A stretch of DNA of 64,000 nt from Prorocentrum cordatum (Eukaryota > Sar > Dinophyceae > Prorocentrales > Prorocentraceae). The position numbers and the translations under genes are program-made. Location of the stretch: positions 611,432 to 675,431 of the forward strand of contig CAUYUJ010019915.1 of NCBI GenBank assembly GCA_963575745.1, in the 5' to 3' direction. This document shows positions 53,095-64,000 of this stretch, in pieces. Position 1 is the stretch's first letter; every line of letters begins with the position of its first letter. The notes beneath the pieces are model-generated. The model did not search any database, was not told the origin of the DNA, and saw only the letters and a list, made by a program, of their open reading frames with translations.

Positions 53095-53472
53095 CGCCGC
53101 CGCCTCCTCCTGCTCATCCTCCTCCTCCTCCCCCCCCTTCTCCACCTCCTCCTGCACCTCCGCTGCTTCCTCCTGCTCCTCCTCCTCCTCATCCCTCCCC
53201 CCGCCTCCTCCTCCCTCATCCGCCTCCTCCACCCTCCCTCTTCCCCCACTCCTCCTCTCCTCCTCCTCCCTCCTCCTCCTCCTCCTCCTCCTCCTCCTCC
53301 TCCTCCTCCCCCTCCTCCTCCTCCTCCTCCTCCTCCCCTCCTCCTCCCCCCTCCTCCTCCTCCTCTCCTCCCTCCTCCTCCTCCTCCTCCTCCTGCTCCT
53401 CCTCCTCCCTCCTCCTTTCCCTCCCCCCCTCCCTCCTCCTCCTCCTCCTCCTCCTCCTCCTCCTGCTCCTCC

Positions 53473-53503
<31 letters not shown>

Positions 53504-53655
53504 CATCATCCTCATCCTCATCCTCATCCTCATCATCCTCATCATCCTCATCATCCTCATCATCCTCATCATCCTCATCATCCTCATCATCATCATCCAT
53601 CCTCATCCTCATCCTCATCCTCATCCTCATCCTCATCCTCCGCCTCCTACCCCCC
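53095..53655. repeat. CTC then CATCCT microsatellite
   Basis: CTC triplets to about 53475, then CAT and CATCCT repeats to 53640. Poly-Ser/Pro, poly-His and poly-Asp frames are artefacts. Confidence 0.95.
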
Positions 53656-53944
53656 CCCCAGCTCGTTTTCACTTTGGTTGTCGTCAGGGTCGGCGGCACC
53701 AGCCGCAAGGCCTTCGCAATCATCCTCTGAGACAACCTCACATTGGAAGGGAACTCTCAAGCTTTCGTCAGGCCTGCGCAATGTCCATAAGAGCAAAAAC
53801 GCAGCTGAGCACAGGAGGGCATGCAGGCAGCTACGGAGCTAGGACATGCAGAAGCAAGGTGCGGACGACGCTGCAAAGCCCCAGGAAAGCAGAGCGTTGA
53901 CAGCGCGAGCACCAAATCTGCAAGTGGCCAAATAATCCTCCCAG

Positions 53945-54395
53945 ACGATCTCAAGACGGCCCAAGAGGGCCCCAAGACGGCCCAGGAAGACCCCGAGAGA
54001 GCCCCTCGCTGGCCCCGTAGAGGGCCCCCAGAGAGACCAAAGGCGGCCTCGGAGGGCCCCTCGACGACCCAAGGCGGCACCGGCCAGCCCAACGACGGCA
54101 CCAAGAGTGGGGGAACGAAGAATGACACAAACATAAAAACTCGGAGGTCCGCGCGGATTTCTCGGATCGGCGCTGGACCCCCATCCCTGGCGCGCGGAGC
54201 GCGCCAAGGGCGGCGCCTGAGGCGCCGCCAAGGGGGCCCAGCGCGGATCCGCGAAATCCACGCGGACCTCCGAGTTGTTATATCAGTCTTCGTGCCCCTA
54301 AAGAGACCCCATACACGGCCAAAGGGCCACAACAGGGCCCAAGTGGGACCCACAGGAGCCCAAGACAGCATCAAGACGGCCAAAGATACGCCCCA
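53945..54395. repeat. GGCCCCAAGACGG 11-12-bp degenerate tandem array
   Basis: Recurring AAGACGGCCCAAGAGGGCCCC-type units on the plus strand are the complement of the 3560-4335 motif. The array is split by the foldback element at 54138-54275 and resumes at 54300-54395. Confidence 0.75.
54138..54275. mobile_element. Foldback element with ~45-base inverted arms
   Basis: Left arm: AACTCGGAGGTCCGCGCGGA, TTTC, CGGATC, GCGCTGG. The right arm is its complement with four or so mismatches, ending CGCGGACCTCCGAGTT. The loop itself holds smaller palindromes (GCGCGCGGAGCGCGC; GGCGGCGCCTGAGGCGCCGC). It appears inserted into the surrounding GGCCCC array. Confidence 0.82.
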
Positions 54396-54524
54396 CGACG
54401 GCTCCTCAAGAAGTGTGGCGGCGAGAGGCGTCACACGTTGCGGCCTCCCATGCCCGAGTAAACAAATGCCCCCCAGAGTGCTGGGTGGGCAGGATGGCGG
54501 GGCTATAATAACAAACGATGCTGC

Positions 54525-54785
54525 GGGTGGATATGGAGGAGGAGGAGGAGACGAAGGAGAAGGAGGAGGAAGAGGAGGAGGAGGAGGAACGAGGAGGAAC
54601 GAGAAGGAGGAGGAGGAGGAGGAGGAGGAGGAGGAGGAGGAGGGGGGGAGGAAAAGGAGGAGGAGGAGGAGCAGGAGAAGGAGGAGGAGGAGGAGGGGGG
54701 GAGGAGGAGGAGGAGGAGGAGGAGGAGGAGGAGGAGGAGGAGGAGGAGGAGGAGGAGGAGGAGGAGGAGGAGGGGGAGGAGGACG
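54525..54785. repeat. GGA microsatellite
   Basis: More than 80 GGA/GAG triplets; poly-Glu, poly-Gly and poly-Ser/Leu/Pro frames are artefacts. Confidence 0.97.
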
Positions 54786-55590
54786 TCATCCCGTTGACAA
54801 CGCTCACACTTGAAATCAGGAACGAATTGACCCTTGCAATCCCCGTGCTCAGGACAAATGCCTCGGGCGGCCGCGGCTCGCACTGTGGGGCCGAATCCAG
54901 CATCAACATCCTTCCGATGCTGACGAGTTGGCCCACCTGCAGAATGCTACGACACATCCCTTTCAACACTTTTTGTTCGAGGCCTCCGGCCACTGCATGA
55001 CTTCAATGGCACAGTCGGGATATCACAAAAGGGAGGTGGAAGGGCTAGCGACTCTACTCAGCAAACCCCAGCACTCCCCAGCAATATCTATATAAGTAAA
55101 CTCATACGCGTCAGGAAAAAAGCACCCTGGCGAGAGGAAGGAAACCTACGACGACGACGATGACGACGACGACGACGACGACGACGACAAAGACGCCAGC
55201 GACGCCGGCGACGAGTAGGGGGTGGCTGAAGAGGGGGGAGGGGAAGAGGAGGCCGAGGAGTGGGCGGGAGGGAAGACAGGGGGGGAAGGAGGGGAGAGAG
55301 GAGGGGGGAGGGAAGGAGGGGGAGAGGGAAGGAGGGGAGAGGGAAGGAGGGGAAGGCCAGACACAGGAGGGAAGGCAAGGAGGAGGTAGGAGGGGAGGGG
55401 AGAGAGAGGAGGGGAGAGAGGAGGGGGAAGGAGGGGAGAGGAAAGGAGGGGAAGGCAAGAGGCAGGAGGGAAGGAAAGAAGATGATAAGAGGGGAGGGGA
55501 GGGGAGGAGAGGGGAGGGGGACGGAGGAAGGGAGGAGGGAGGGGAGGGAGGGGCCGAGGCAGGAAGGAGAAGCGAGGCGCGGCCCGCGTC
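54786..55590. repeat. No supported gene; GGGAGGAAGG purine repeats from 55230
   Basis: A minus-strand frame near 54790-54990 contains a cysteine-rich phrase (CPEHGDCKG, then FKCERCQ), but it is isolated and not assigned. Bases 55230-55560 are GGGAGGRAAGG-type repeats. These lie downstream, in the sense of transcription, of the last visible RPS3A exon and so are probably intron. Confidence 0.5.
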
Positions 55591-55980
55591 CTTCTCGATC
55601 TGCTTCCCGATGGACTCGGGGATGAGCTTCTTGACGAGGTCCCGCAGCTGAACCTTGTTGACCTCCGAGCACTCTCGTATCACTCCTCCTTTCGCTTTTA
55701 CGCTGGACGGGCGTTGGCAACGGAACCGTAGCGTCAGTGAAGACCCCATGTACAGACTGATGGCCAGCAAACTCCTCCTCCTCATCCTGCTCAGTACTCT
55801 TGCTCAACATCGCCAGTATCACCACCACCATCACCAATCATGACCATGATCATCGTCGTCACCACTATGACATTCATTCACCTTGTCGTCAACATTCATA
55901 ATCTTCGTCGTAATCGACACCGTCACCATCAAACTCGCCAGAATCGTACCAAAGATCACCTACATCAGCGTCGTTGACTA

Positions 55981-56044
<64 letters not shown>

Positions 56045-57421
56045 ATCAGCATCATCATCATCATCATCATCATCATCCTCATCCTCATCCTCATCCTCAT
56101 CAGCATCAGCATCAGCATCAGCATCAGCATCAGCATCATCATCATCATCATCATCATCAGCATCATCATCTTCATCTTCATCTTCATCTTCATCTTCATC
56201 TTCATCACCACCACCATCATCATCATCACCACCATCATCCTCATCCTCATCTTCATCCTCGAACTCATCCTGATCATCCTGATCCTCCTCTTCTTCCAGA
56301 GCCTCATCCCATCACCATCAACATCACCATCCTCATCATCATCATCATCATTATGCTTATGAGCATGGTCATGCTCATCCTCATCCTCATCCTCATCATC
56401 CTCCTAAGCCTCATCCTCATCCTCTTCATCCTCATCCTCATACTCATCCTCGTCCTAATCCTCATCCTCATCAGCATCATCCTCATCCTCATCCTCATCC
56501 TCGTCCTTATCATCTTCATCATCAGCATCATCAGCATCATCAGCATCATCATCAGCGGCATCATCATCGTCATCGTCATCGTCATCGTCGTCATCGTCGT
56601 CATCATCATCATCATCAGCAGCATCATAATCCTCATCCTCATTTATCATCCTCTTCCTCATCCTCCTCATCCTCATCCTCATCCTCATCCTCATCCTCAT
56701 CCCCATCATCATCCTCAAACTTATCAGCATCCTCATGCTCATCCTCATCATCATCCTCATCGTCCCCCTCCTCATCCTCATCATCCTCCTGCTTATTCTC
56801 ATCCTCATCATCATCATCCTCATCATCATCGTCGTCGTGTTCGTTATCATCCTCATCATCATCCTCATCATCATCCTCAGAATCAGCATCATCCTCGTCG
56901 GCGTAATGAGATTCCGCATCATCATCACAACCATCATCATCATCATCATCATCAGCATCAGCATCAGCATCAGCATCAGCATCAGCATCATCATCATCAT
57001 CATCATCACTATCACCAACCCCATCCTCATCATCCGCATCGGCATCCTCGCCATCATCCTCATCTTCATCATCATCATCTTCATCATCATCAGCATCATC
57101 CTCCTGGTCAACATCATTACCACCCCCATCAGCAAAATCAACATCATGAGCAGCATCAGCATCATCATTATCAGCGTCACCATCAGCAGCATCATCAGCA
57201 GTATCCTAATCGTCATCATCAACATCATCATCGCCATTGTATGAACATCAGCATTATCCTCCTCATCCTCATCCTCAGCGTCACATGTCTCCTCTTCCTC
57301 AGCATCATCATCATCAGCGTCATCATGATCAACATCAGCATCATCATCATCATCCTCATCCTCATCCTCATCCTCATCATCAGCATCAACAACAACATGA
57401 ACATCGTCCTCATCCTCATCG

Positions 57422-57455
<34 letters not shown>

Positions 57456-57668
57456 TATCAGTATCATTATCATCATCGTCACCATCATCCTCATCCGCAT
57501 CTTCATCCGCATCTTCATCATCATCCTCCTCAAACGCATCATCATCATCATCAGCAGCACCACCATCACTATCCTCATAATCGTCATCGGTATCACCATC
57601 ATCATGAACACCCTCCTCATCAGCATCCCCATCAGCATCAGTATCACCATTATCATCATCCTCATCAT

Positions 57669-57702
<34 letters not shown>

Positions 57703-58141
57703 ATCATCATCATCCTCCTCCCCCCCATCATCATCCTCATCCGCATTCTACCCGTCCTCATCATCATCCTCATCCTCATCATCCTCGTCCTCATCCTGAT
57801 CATCATCATCATCATCATCAGCATCATCACCTTCATCGCCATCGTCATCATCATCGTCATCGGCATCGTCTTCGTCATCATCCTCACCATCATCATCCTC
57901 ATCCTCATCATCATCCACATCATCATCCTCATCTTCCTCATCAGCATCCTCATCATCCGCATCCTGATCCTGATCCTGATCCTCATCCTCATCCCCATCC
58001 TCACCCTCCTCGTCCCCTCATCCTTCTCATCCTCCTCATCATCCTCATCGTAATCATCCTCCTCATCCTCATCCTCATCCTCATCGTCATCGCCAGCATC
58101 ATCATCACAATCAGCATCCCCATCCTCACCATCATGATTAG

Positions 58142-58203
<62 letters not shown>

Positions 58204-58249
58204 GCATCATCATCATCATCACCACAGTCCTCATCATCATCAGCTTCAA

Positions 58250-58289
<40 letters not shown>

Positions 58290-58495
58290 GTCATCATCAT
58301 CATCATCATCATCCGCATCATCCTGATCATCATCATCGTCAGTGGCGGCATCAGCCTCATCCTGATCCTCATGCTCATCATCATCAGCATCATCATCCTC
58401 ATCCTCATCCACGTCCTCATCCTCATCCTCGTCCCCATCCTCATCCTCGTACTCATCCTCATCCTCATCTTCCTCCTCCTCCTCCTCATAATCAC

Positions 58496-58529
<34 letters not shown>

Positions 58530-58548
58530 GTCATCGTCATCGTCATCG

Positions 58549-58584
<36 letters not shown>

Positions 58585-58777
58585 GCATCATCACCATTAT
58601 CTTCATCATCATCAACATCCTCATCAACATCGCCATCATCATCCTCACCCTCATCCTCATCATCATCCTCCTCATCATCCTAATCCTCATCCTTCTCGTC
58701 TTCATCCTCATCCTCCTCATCCTCATCCTCATCATCATCCTCATCATCCTCATCCAAAACGTCATCATCGTCGTCAA

Positions 58778-58832
<55 letters not shown>

Positions 58833-58876
58833 GTCATCATCTACATCATCATTCTCATCGTCATCATCATCCTTAC

Positions 58877-58930
<54 letters not shown>

Positions 58931-58934
58931 GAGT

Positions 58935-58978
<44 letters not shown>

Positions 58979-59007
58979 CGCCCTCATCCAGGTTAGTTTC
59001 CTCATCC

Positions 59008-59043
<36 letters not shown>

Positions 59044-62000
59044 GCATCATCCTCCTCGTCATCCTCATCATCATCCTCATCGACATCATCATCCTCATCA
59101 TCATCATCAATTACAACATCATCAACGTCATCATCATCATCACAATCAGTATCATCATCAGTAAGATCATCATCACCATCATCAGTATCAGCATCAGCAT
59201 CAGCATCATCATCAGCCTCATCATCACCCACATCATCAGCATCATCATCGTCGTCATCATCATCATCATCGTCATCATCAGCAGCGTCATCATCATCATC
59301 ACCATAATCATCATCATCAGCATCGTCATTGTCGCCATCACGATCATCATCGTCATCCTCATCCTCATCCTCATCCTCGTCCTCGTCCTCATCCTCCTCA
59401 TCCTCCTCATCATCATCATCTCATCAGAGACTATGCCAACGTGCTTGCCTGCTCCTCGGGGAAGAGGAGGGAAGAGGAGGCACGCAGCGAGCCTCGCCGG
59501 TCATGATGTCCGTCATCTTCTTGCGGATCTTGCGGATCTGGGCAGTCTGCGCGTAGCAGTTGTTCTTCTCCTGGGCGGCGTCTTCCAGCGAGTCTCTTGT
59601 ACGTCCTTTTTCTAACAATGCGTTCGTCATCATCGTGTCCCTCCTCCTTTTCCTGCTGGCCCTCCTCGTCATGTCGGTCACTCGGGCGAGCCTCCATGGA
59701 CCCTTCACCTCCTGGTCCTCCGCCTCCCCCTACCCCCTTTTGTCACCGGATCCGCATCCTCTCCTTGTCCTTCTGCTCCGCCCCGCGGTGGCTCAGACAT
59801 CTTTCGGCTCAGGCCAGCTTGAGCTCAGGCGAGATAGATGTCTGCTCCGTGCTGCGCTGGGGTTGCATGATGCGTGTGCTTACTTAAGACACTTTGCTGG
59901 GCTTCCTATTCAAGTTGTTCCTCATCGGGTTATGCTGCGTTGGGCATGCGTGTCCTTCCTCGTCTTCGGTGGCGACTTGGCATGCTGCTAGTCCTACGTG
60001 TCCTCAGTGGCTCTAACCGCGGTGCAAATCGGATCCCCCTTGGGAGACTTGCAGCACTGTGGTGACTGGGGCGACGGCACAGGTATTGACGCCTTTCAGT
60101 TTATCAGATCACTTCAAGAGGCCCCCAAGACGACACCAAGAGGCCCTCGAGACGGCCGAGACGGGCCAAAGACGGCCCCGGATAGCTCAGGAGGGGCCCG
60201 AGAGGGCTCCAAGACGACCCGACAGATGGTCCAGGCAGGCCGCATGGGAGCTCCACCAAGGAGGTGGCACGTGCTACAGCCGTCTGGGCGTCTTTCTTTC
60301 TTTCTTTCGCACTGCCGCTGGCCCTACCGGGCGCGTGAGAAGGTAGTCTACAGTTCCTGCTGTAATACCGCGTCGGCTCATAGCGACCCCGGGGGCCTTT
60401 GCCTGGATCGAGGGATGTGCTTGCGTCTACCGAACTACACAGGAAAGCCTGAAACGACCTGCTGGCCCTGCGGGAGAAGAGAGGGAGGGAGGAAATACAG
60501 AAACACACAACAACAAAAAACCCTGGGCGTCTCCACACAGAACGCTGCGCTGGCACGGTGGCGGAACTTGCCTTCGACGGCTGGGTGCATCCGCGTGGTC
60601 AGATCCGCAAGGTATTGTACGGTAGCTGTTGTTGGGAGTGCCGCCCGTCCTTGTCTACGGTTGGCAGATGGTGCTTCGCAGCTGAGTGCACCAGTCGTAC
60701 TCGTTGGCGATCGGCTTGGGTGCATCAGCTGTTTGATTATTGGTCGCATTTCAAACCGTGATACGTCATTGCTGTGCTGCCTTCATGGTACCACTACGTC
60801 ATGTGCGCCGTGCAACGCAAGTTATATTTTTACGCGAGTCTCGCGATGGGCCTCGTCGCTATTCCCCTCGATGGCGGCTTCGACGAGGGTTGGGGAATCA
60901 CAGAGGCGATGCTGACATGCCCTGTGCAGAGGGGAGCCTGAACTCGTCGAAAGGGCTCCTCCCCATGGCAGCTCGCCGCGTGCTCGGCGCCCCAGAGCCT
61001 CCCTTACCCTCCTCCCTCTCCCGGCCTGCCTCCCCCTCTCTGAAGTCTCTTTCTCCTCCCTCCTCCTACCTCCTCATCCTCATCCTGCCTCCTCCTCCTC
61101 CCCCTCCCTCCTCTTCCTCCTCCTCCTCCCTCCTCCTCCTCCTCCTCTCCTCGCCTCCTCCTCCTCCTTCCTCCTCCTCCTCCTCCTCTTCTCCTCCTCC
61201 TCCTCTCTCCCCCTCCTCCCCTCCCCCTTCCCCTCCCCCTCCTTCCTCCTTCCTCCTCCACTCCTCCTCCTCTCCTCCTCCTCCTCCTCCTCCTCCTCCC
61301 CCTCCCCCTCCCCTCGGGCGCACGCTAACGTAGATTACGGATGCGTGGATCTGGAGTGTGGGCACCAGACGCAAGGGTCAGGGAAAGGCCCCCCCGACAC
61401 AGGAGGCCGGTGCGGCCTCACTTAGCGACGGAGCGCACCGATGCTGCATCCGCCCTTCATCCATGTCTCTGCGCTTGCGCCTTCATCCATGTCTCTGCGC
61501 TTCCTCGACTCCCTCCCTCTGTCGGCTTCCTCCTGCATCCGCCCTTCCCGCCCTGCCTCCGCCCCAGCCCGCGAGGCTCTCCGATGGGGCCGGCACCCTC
61601 CGCAGGGGCTCCAGAAGAAGACCCCCCCTCGCAGGGCGGCGGCGGAGGCGGCGGCACGGCCGGCATCACGCACAATTGCAGACCGTAGGCCAAAGGGGCC
61701 TACCTGCGCGCTTCGCGCTGCGCGAGGCGCCAACCGCGAAGCTCGAGTAACTTCGCGTTCTCGCGCCGCCCCTCAGGGGAGAAAGAAAGGCCGAGGAGGA
61801 ATCGGGCGCCGAACCGCGAAGCGCGCAGCGCGAATGACTTCGCGCCCCCGAGGGCGCCCTTGAGGCCGTAGACAGCGCTCCGAAGCGCCGCGGAGCCGCG
61901 CGGAGGGAAGGAGAGGACCGCCCCCGCGGCTGCGGCGGCTCCTGGCCCGGCTGCTTCTTCGTGAAAGCCAGGCAGAACAGGCGGACCAGGTAGCCGTCGG

Positions 62001-63077
62001 TGGTCTTCACGTCCACGTGGGCCTCTGCGGCACGTCGTCGTCGTCGTCCTCGTCCTCGTCGTCCTCGTCCCCCTCCCCTTTCCCTTCCCCTATCCCCTCC
62101 CCTCCTCCCCCCTTCCATCCCCCCTCGAGGCACGCCACACTTCGTGCTTCGTTGAACGGGAGCGAGCGGGCGCGCCACCAACGCACGGCATCCTCTGGGC
62201 CTAGGTGCAAGGCTCGGCGGGCGAGGCCGTGGCCTCTGGATACGCTGCGCGCGTGCGGAAGACATGCGTGCGCGCCGCGAGACAACGAGAAAAGGTACGA
62301 GAGACGCGGAGAAGGAAGAAAAAGGAAGAAGGAAGAAGGAGGAGGAGGAGGAGGAGGAGGACAAATCCTTCGAATCGGCGTCCTTGTGCGGAGGCGGTGC
62401 TGCACACTTCTCATCATCCTCCTTTTCCTCCTTTTCCTCCTTTTCCTCTGTTTCCTACCCCTCCCTCTCCTCCTAACAAATCCTCATCTCCACATCCCGC
62501 CTCCTCCTCCTCCTCCTCCTCCTCCTCCTCCTCCTCCTCCTCCTCCTCCTGGAAACGAAGAGAACGAGGACCTGGGACCAACAACAAGACGTGTTCCAGC
62601 ACGCCTCTGCGGCGCGAGGTGCCGTGGCGCTGCGCGATCACTCTTCGCGCCCTCGCGCAGCACCCCGTGACGAAGGGCACGAGTAGTGCTCATGAAGCGG
62701 GGGGGTACAAAGGAGAAGAACGAGAGAGAGAGAGAGAGAAAACAAAAAAAGAGAGAGAGAGAGAGAGAGAGAGGGGAGAGAGGGAGAGAGATACAGAGAC
62801 AGAGAGGGCGGGAGGGGGGAGGCAGATGTGGAGGCGGACTGGGGGGGAGGGGAAGGGGGAGGGGGGCGGGGTGAGGGGGGCAGAGCAAGGACCAACAACG
62901 ATACCTGCTCCAGCACGCCTCTGCCTCGACAGGCGTGACTGATCCCGAGAACTGGTCTGGAGGAGGCGCTCCGCCCTCCCGCGGGTCCTCGATCAGCGTG
63001 TGCCACTTGCGAATGAGCGACTGCTGCTTGTCGCGGGTCAACTCGAGCGCGTGGAAGTCCGTGAGGCAGTTGCGCCC
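55591..63077 (-). CDS. RPS3A: Ribosomal protein S3A (eS1), four internal exons visible
   Basis: eS1 is a cytosolic 40S subunit protein near the mRNA exit site. Four short exons on the minus strand match it in order and join in phase 0: 63077-62988 ([17 protein letters not shown]... to HTLIE, 30 residues), 62022-61942 ([20 protein letters not shown] to PGQ, 27), 59570-59493 ([19 protein letters not shown] to TGE, 26) and 55662-55591 ([19 protein letters not shown] to IEK, 24). These cover about 107 of roughly 260 residues in the family's middle. The N-terminal exons must lie beyond the window end, and the C-terminal exons (YPLHDVF region) were not found at lower coordinates. Introns are 965, 2,371 and 3,830 bases. 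All four visible donors are AG|GA or AG|GC, none GT; all acceptors are AG|G. No frame break is seen, so the gene may be functional. Confidence 0.92.
55975..59430. repeat. CAT/CCT microsatellite block, ~3.45 kb, inside an RPS3A intron
   Basis: Nearly unbroken CAT, CCTCAT and CGTCAT triplets make up most of the 3.83-kb intron between the third and fourth visible exons of RPS3A. The very long poly-Ile, poly-His/Pro, poly-Met/Arg and poly-Asp frames on both strands come from the triplet repeat and are not genes. Confidence 0.97.
60110..60240. repeat. AAGACGGCCC 11-12-bp array, in an RPS3A intron
   Basis: Units AAGAGGCCCCC, AAGACGACACC, AAGAGGCCCTCG and AAGACGGCCCC repeat about ten times. It is the same family as the arrays at 3560, 41985 and 53945. 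The open frame of 305 codons across it (59998-60915) is not considered a gene. Confidence 0.7.
61060..61315. repeat. CTC microsatellite, in an RPS3A intron
   Basis: CTC triplets with CTT and CCC interruptions. On the sense (minus) strand of RPS3A this is a purine tract. Confidence 0.95.
61444..61505. repeat. Two-copy tandem repeat
   Basis: CTTCATCCATGTCTCTGCGC occurs twice in direct succession (about 61455 and 61481), followed at 61690-61860 by a GC-rich stretch with GCGCAGCGCGAA and AACCGCGAAGC repeats. No gene. Confidence 0.8.
62330..62550. repeat. GGA then CTC simple sequence, in an RPS3A intron
   Basis: GGAGGAGG at 62330-62362, then CCTTTTCCT repeats and CTC triplets at 62410-62550. It lies between RPS3A exons. 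Confidence 0.9.
62710..62900. repeat. GA dinucleotide and G-rich purine tract
   Basis: GAGAGA runs at 62722-62790, then G-rich purine sequence. Frames are low-complexity. Confidence 0.9.
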
Positions 63078-63099
63078 CTGCCGCACAGCGAGGCAGGGG

Positions 63100-64000
63100 A
63101 AGGGCGAAGCAAAGGGGGAGGAGCGAGGATGAAGGAGGAGGGAGGACAGAAAGGAGGATAGAGAGGAGAGAGGATGGAGAGGAGAGGGGAGGATACAGGA
63201 GGAATAGAGGGAGGGGGAGAGGATAGAGAGGGGGGAGGATAGAGAGGAGAGGGAGGATAGAGAGGAAAGGAGGGGGTGGGTAACCACTCAGGCGCCCCCA
63301 GGCCAGAGAGAAGAGAGGGGGAGGGAGGGATTGAGAAGGGGAGGGGGGGAGGAGGGAGGAGGTAGGAGGGAGGGGGTACAAGGACGAAGAGGGGTTAGAA
63401 GGACCAAAAAGAGAAAAGGCAGAACAGGGACAAGGGGGAGAGGAGGGATAAGAGGAAAAAGGTGACAAAAAAGAAGAAAGGAGATGAAAAGTGAGAAGAG
63501 GGAGAAGAAGGAGAAATACAGAACAGACTGTGGACCGCCGCATTCTGGCACAAGCCCAAAAATGCTTTCGCCAGAAGAGTGGCCAGAGAGAGCAGGAGCA
63601 GATGGAGGGAGGGGGGGGAGATGGAGAGGGGGGACGGGGAGAGGGGAAAGGGGGAAGGGGGGAGGAGGAGGGATGCCGCCGCGACCACCATTACCGCGAC
63701 ATCCCTCGCGCCATCCCCACCCCCAACCATGTTTCCCCTCCTCCCTCCTGCCACTTCTTCCCGCCTCACCCTCCCCTCCCGTCCTCCTCCCTCCGCCGCT
63801 CCTCCCGCTGCAGTCAAGCCTCCATCCGCCGTTCCCCTGCTCCCACTCCTCCTCCTCCTCCTCCTCCTCCTCCTCCCCCTCCTCCTCCTCCTCATCCTCC
63901 TTCTCCTGACCCTGCGCCTACGCCTCGTCCCCCGCCTCCGCCTCATCCTCCTCCTCCGCTATTTCCTGTTCCTCAGTTATGATGCTCCTCCTCATCCTCA
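63100..64000. repeat. Purine repeats then CTC microsatellite; no exon found
   Basis: GGAGGATAGAGAGGA-type repeats fill 63120-63480, mixed purines follow to 63680, then CTC/CCT triplets run from 63715 to the window end. I searched the minus strand for the preceding RPS3A exon (the region before GRNCLTDF) and did not see it. Confidence 0.7.

Noticed and set aside
54786-54990. Cysteine-rich phrase CPEHGDCKG..FKCERCQ as a zinc-finger exon
   Set aside because: Isolated short match with no joining exon or clear splice sites; noted only.
56353-59615. Very long open frames (up to 792 codons) on both strands
   Set aside because: They are translations of CAT/CCT triplets (poly-Ile, His/Pro, Met/Arg, Asp) and lie inside an RPS3A intron.
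59998-60915. 305-codon plus-strand frame
   Set aside because: Crosses the AAGACGGCCC array, lies within an RPS3A intron on the opposite strand, and has no recognisable domain.
1-64000. tRNA, 5S rRNA, U6 or spliced-leader RNA genes
   Set aside because: I looked for T-loop, 5S and U6 hallmark phrases by eye and found none; a covariance-model scan would be needed to be certain.

Overview
The window is nuclear DNA from a dinoflagellate; I cannot fix the genus. The evidence is degenerate copies of the dinoflagellate spliced leader (SL) directly upstream of three compact intronless genes, a ribosomal protein gene cut into 72-90 bp exons by kilobase introns with GA/GC donors, decayed non-LTR retrotransposons, and very heavy simple-sequence DNA in a mostly GC-rich background. 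No bacterial, organellar or CRISPR features were seen.

Layout. 0.4-1.5 kb: cluster of palindromic foldback repeats. 2.2-9.0 kb (+): a seven-exon gene for an unrecognised protein of about 1,010 residues with an RGG-rich tail. 10.2-11.4 kb (+): intact intronless C5-cytosine DNA methyltransferase. 12.6-13.1 kb (+): small WW-domain protein. 14.8-20.2 kb (-): very GC-rich coding tract broken by frameshifts. 20.6-29.7 kb: repeat-rich DNA with a 500-bp dispersed repeat, CAT, TACA and ACC microsatellites, a 73-bp tandem repeat and small inverted-repeat elements. 30.2-30.7 kb (-): small intronless protein with an RVSF motif. 31.7-33.9 kb (-): reverse transcriptase relic. 34.5-39.6 kb (-), 44.7-49.2 kb (+) and 50.3-52.5 kb (+): three relics of one LINE type, with endonuclease, reverse transcriptase, a three-finger zinc-finger tail and a further small ORF. 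40-44 kb: two pairs of MITE-like elements and several tandem repeats. 55.6-63.1 kb (-): four exons of ribosomal protein S3A (eS1), whose introns carry thousands of bases of CAT, CTC and purine repeats.

How it fits together. Retroposition has shaped the window. SL relics next to intronless genes indicate trans-spliced mRNAs copied back into the genome, and the LINE relics show that reverse-transcribing elements have been active here. The most novel point is a poorly conserved but recognisable small ORF after the zinc-finger tail of all three related LINE relics. Most of the remaining sequence is simple repeats, small palindromic elements, or DNA in which I see nothing.
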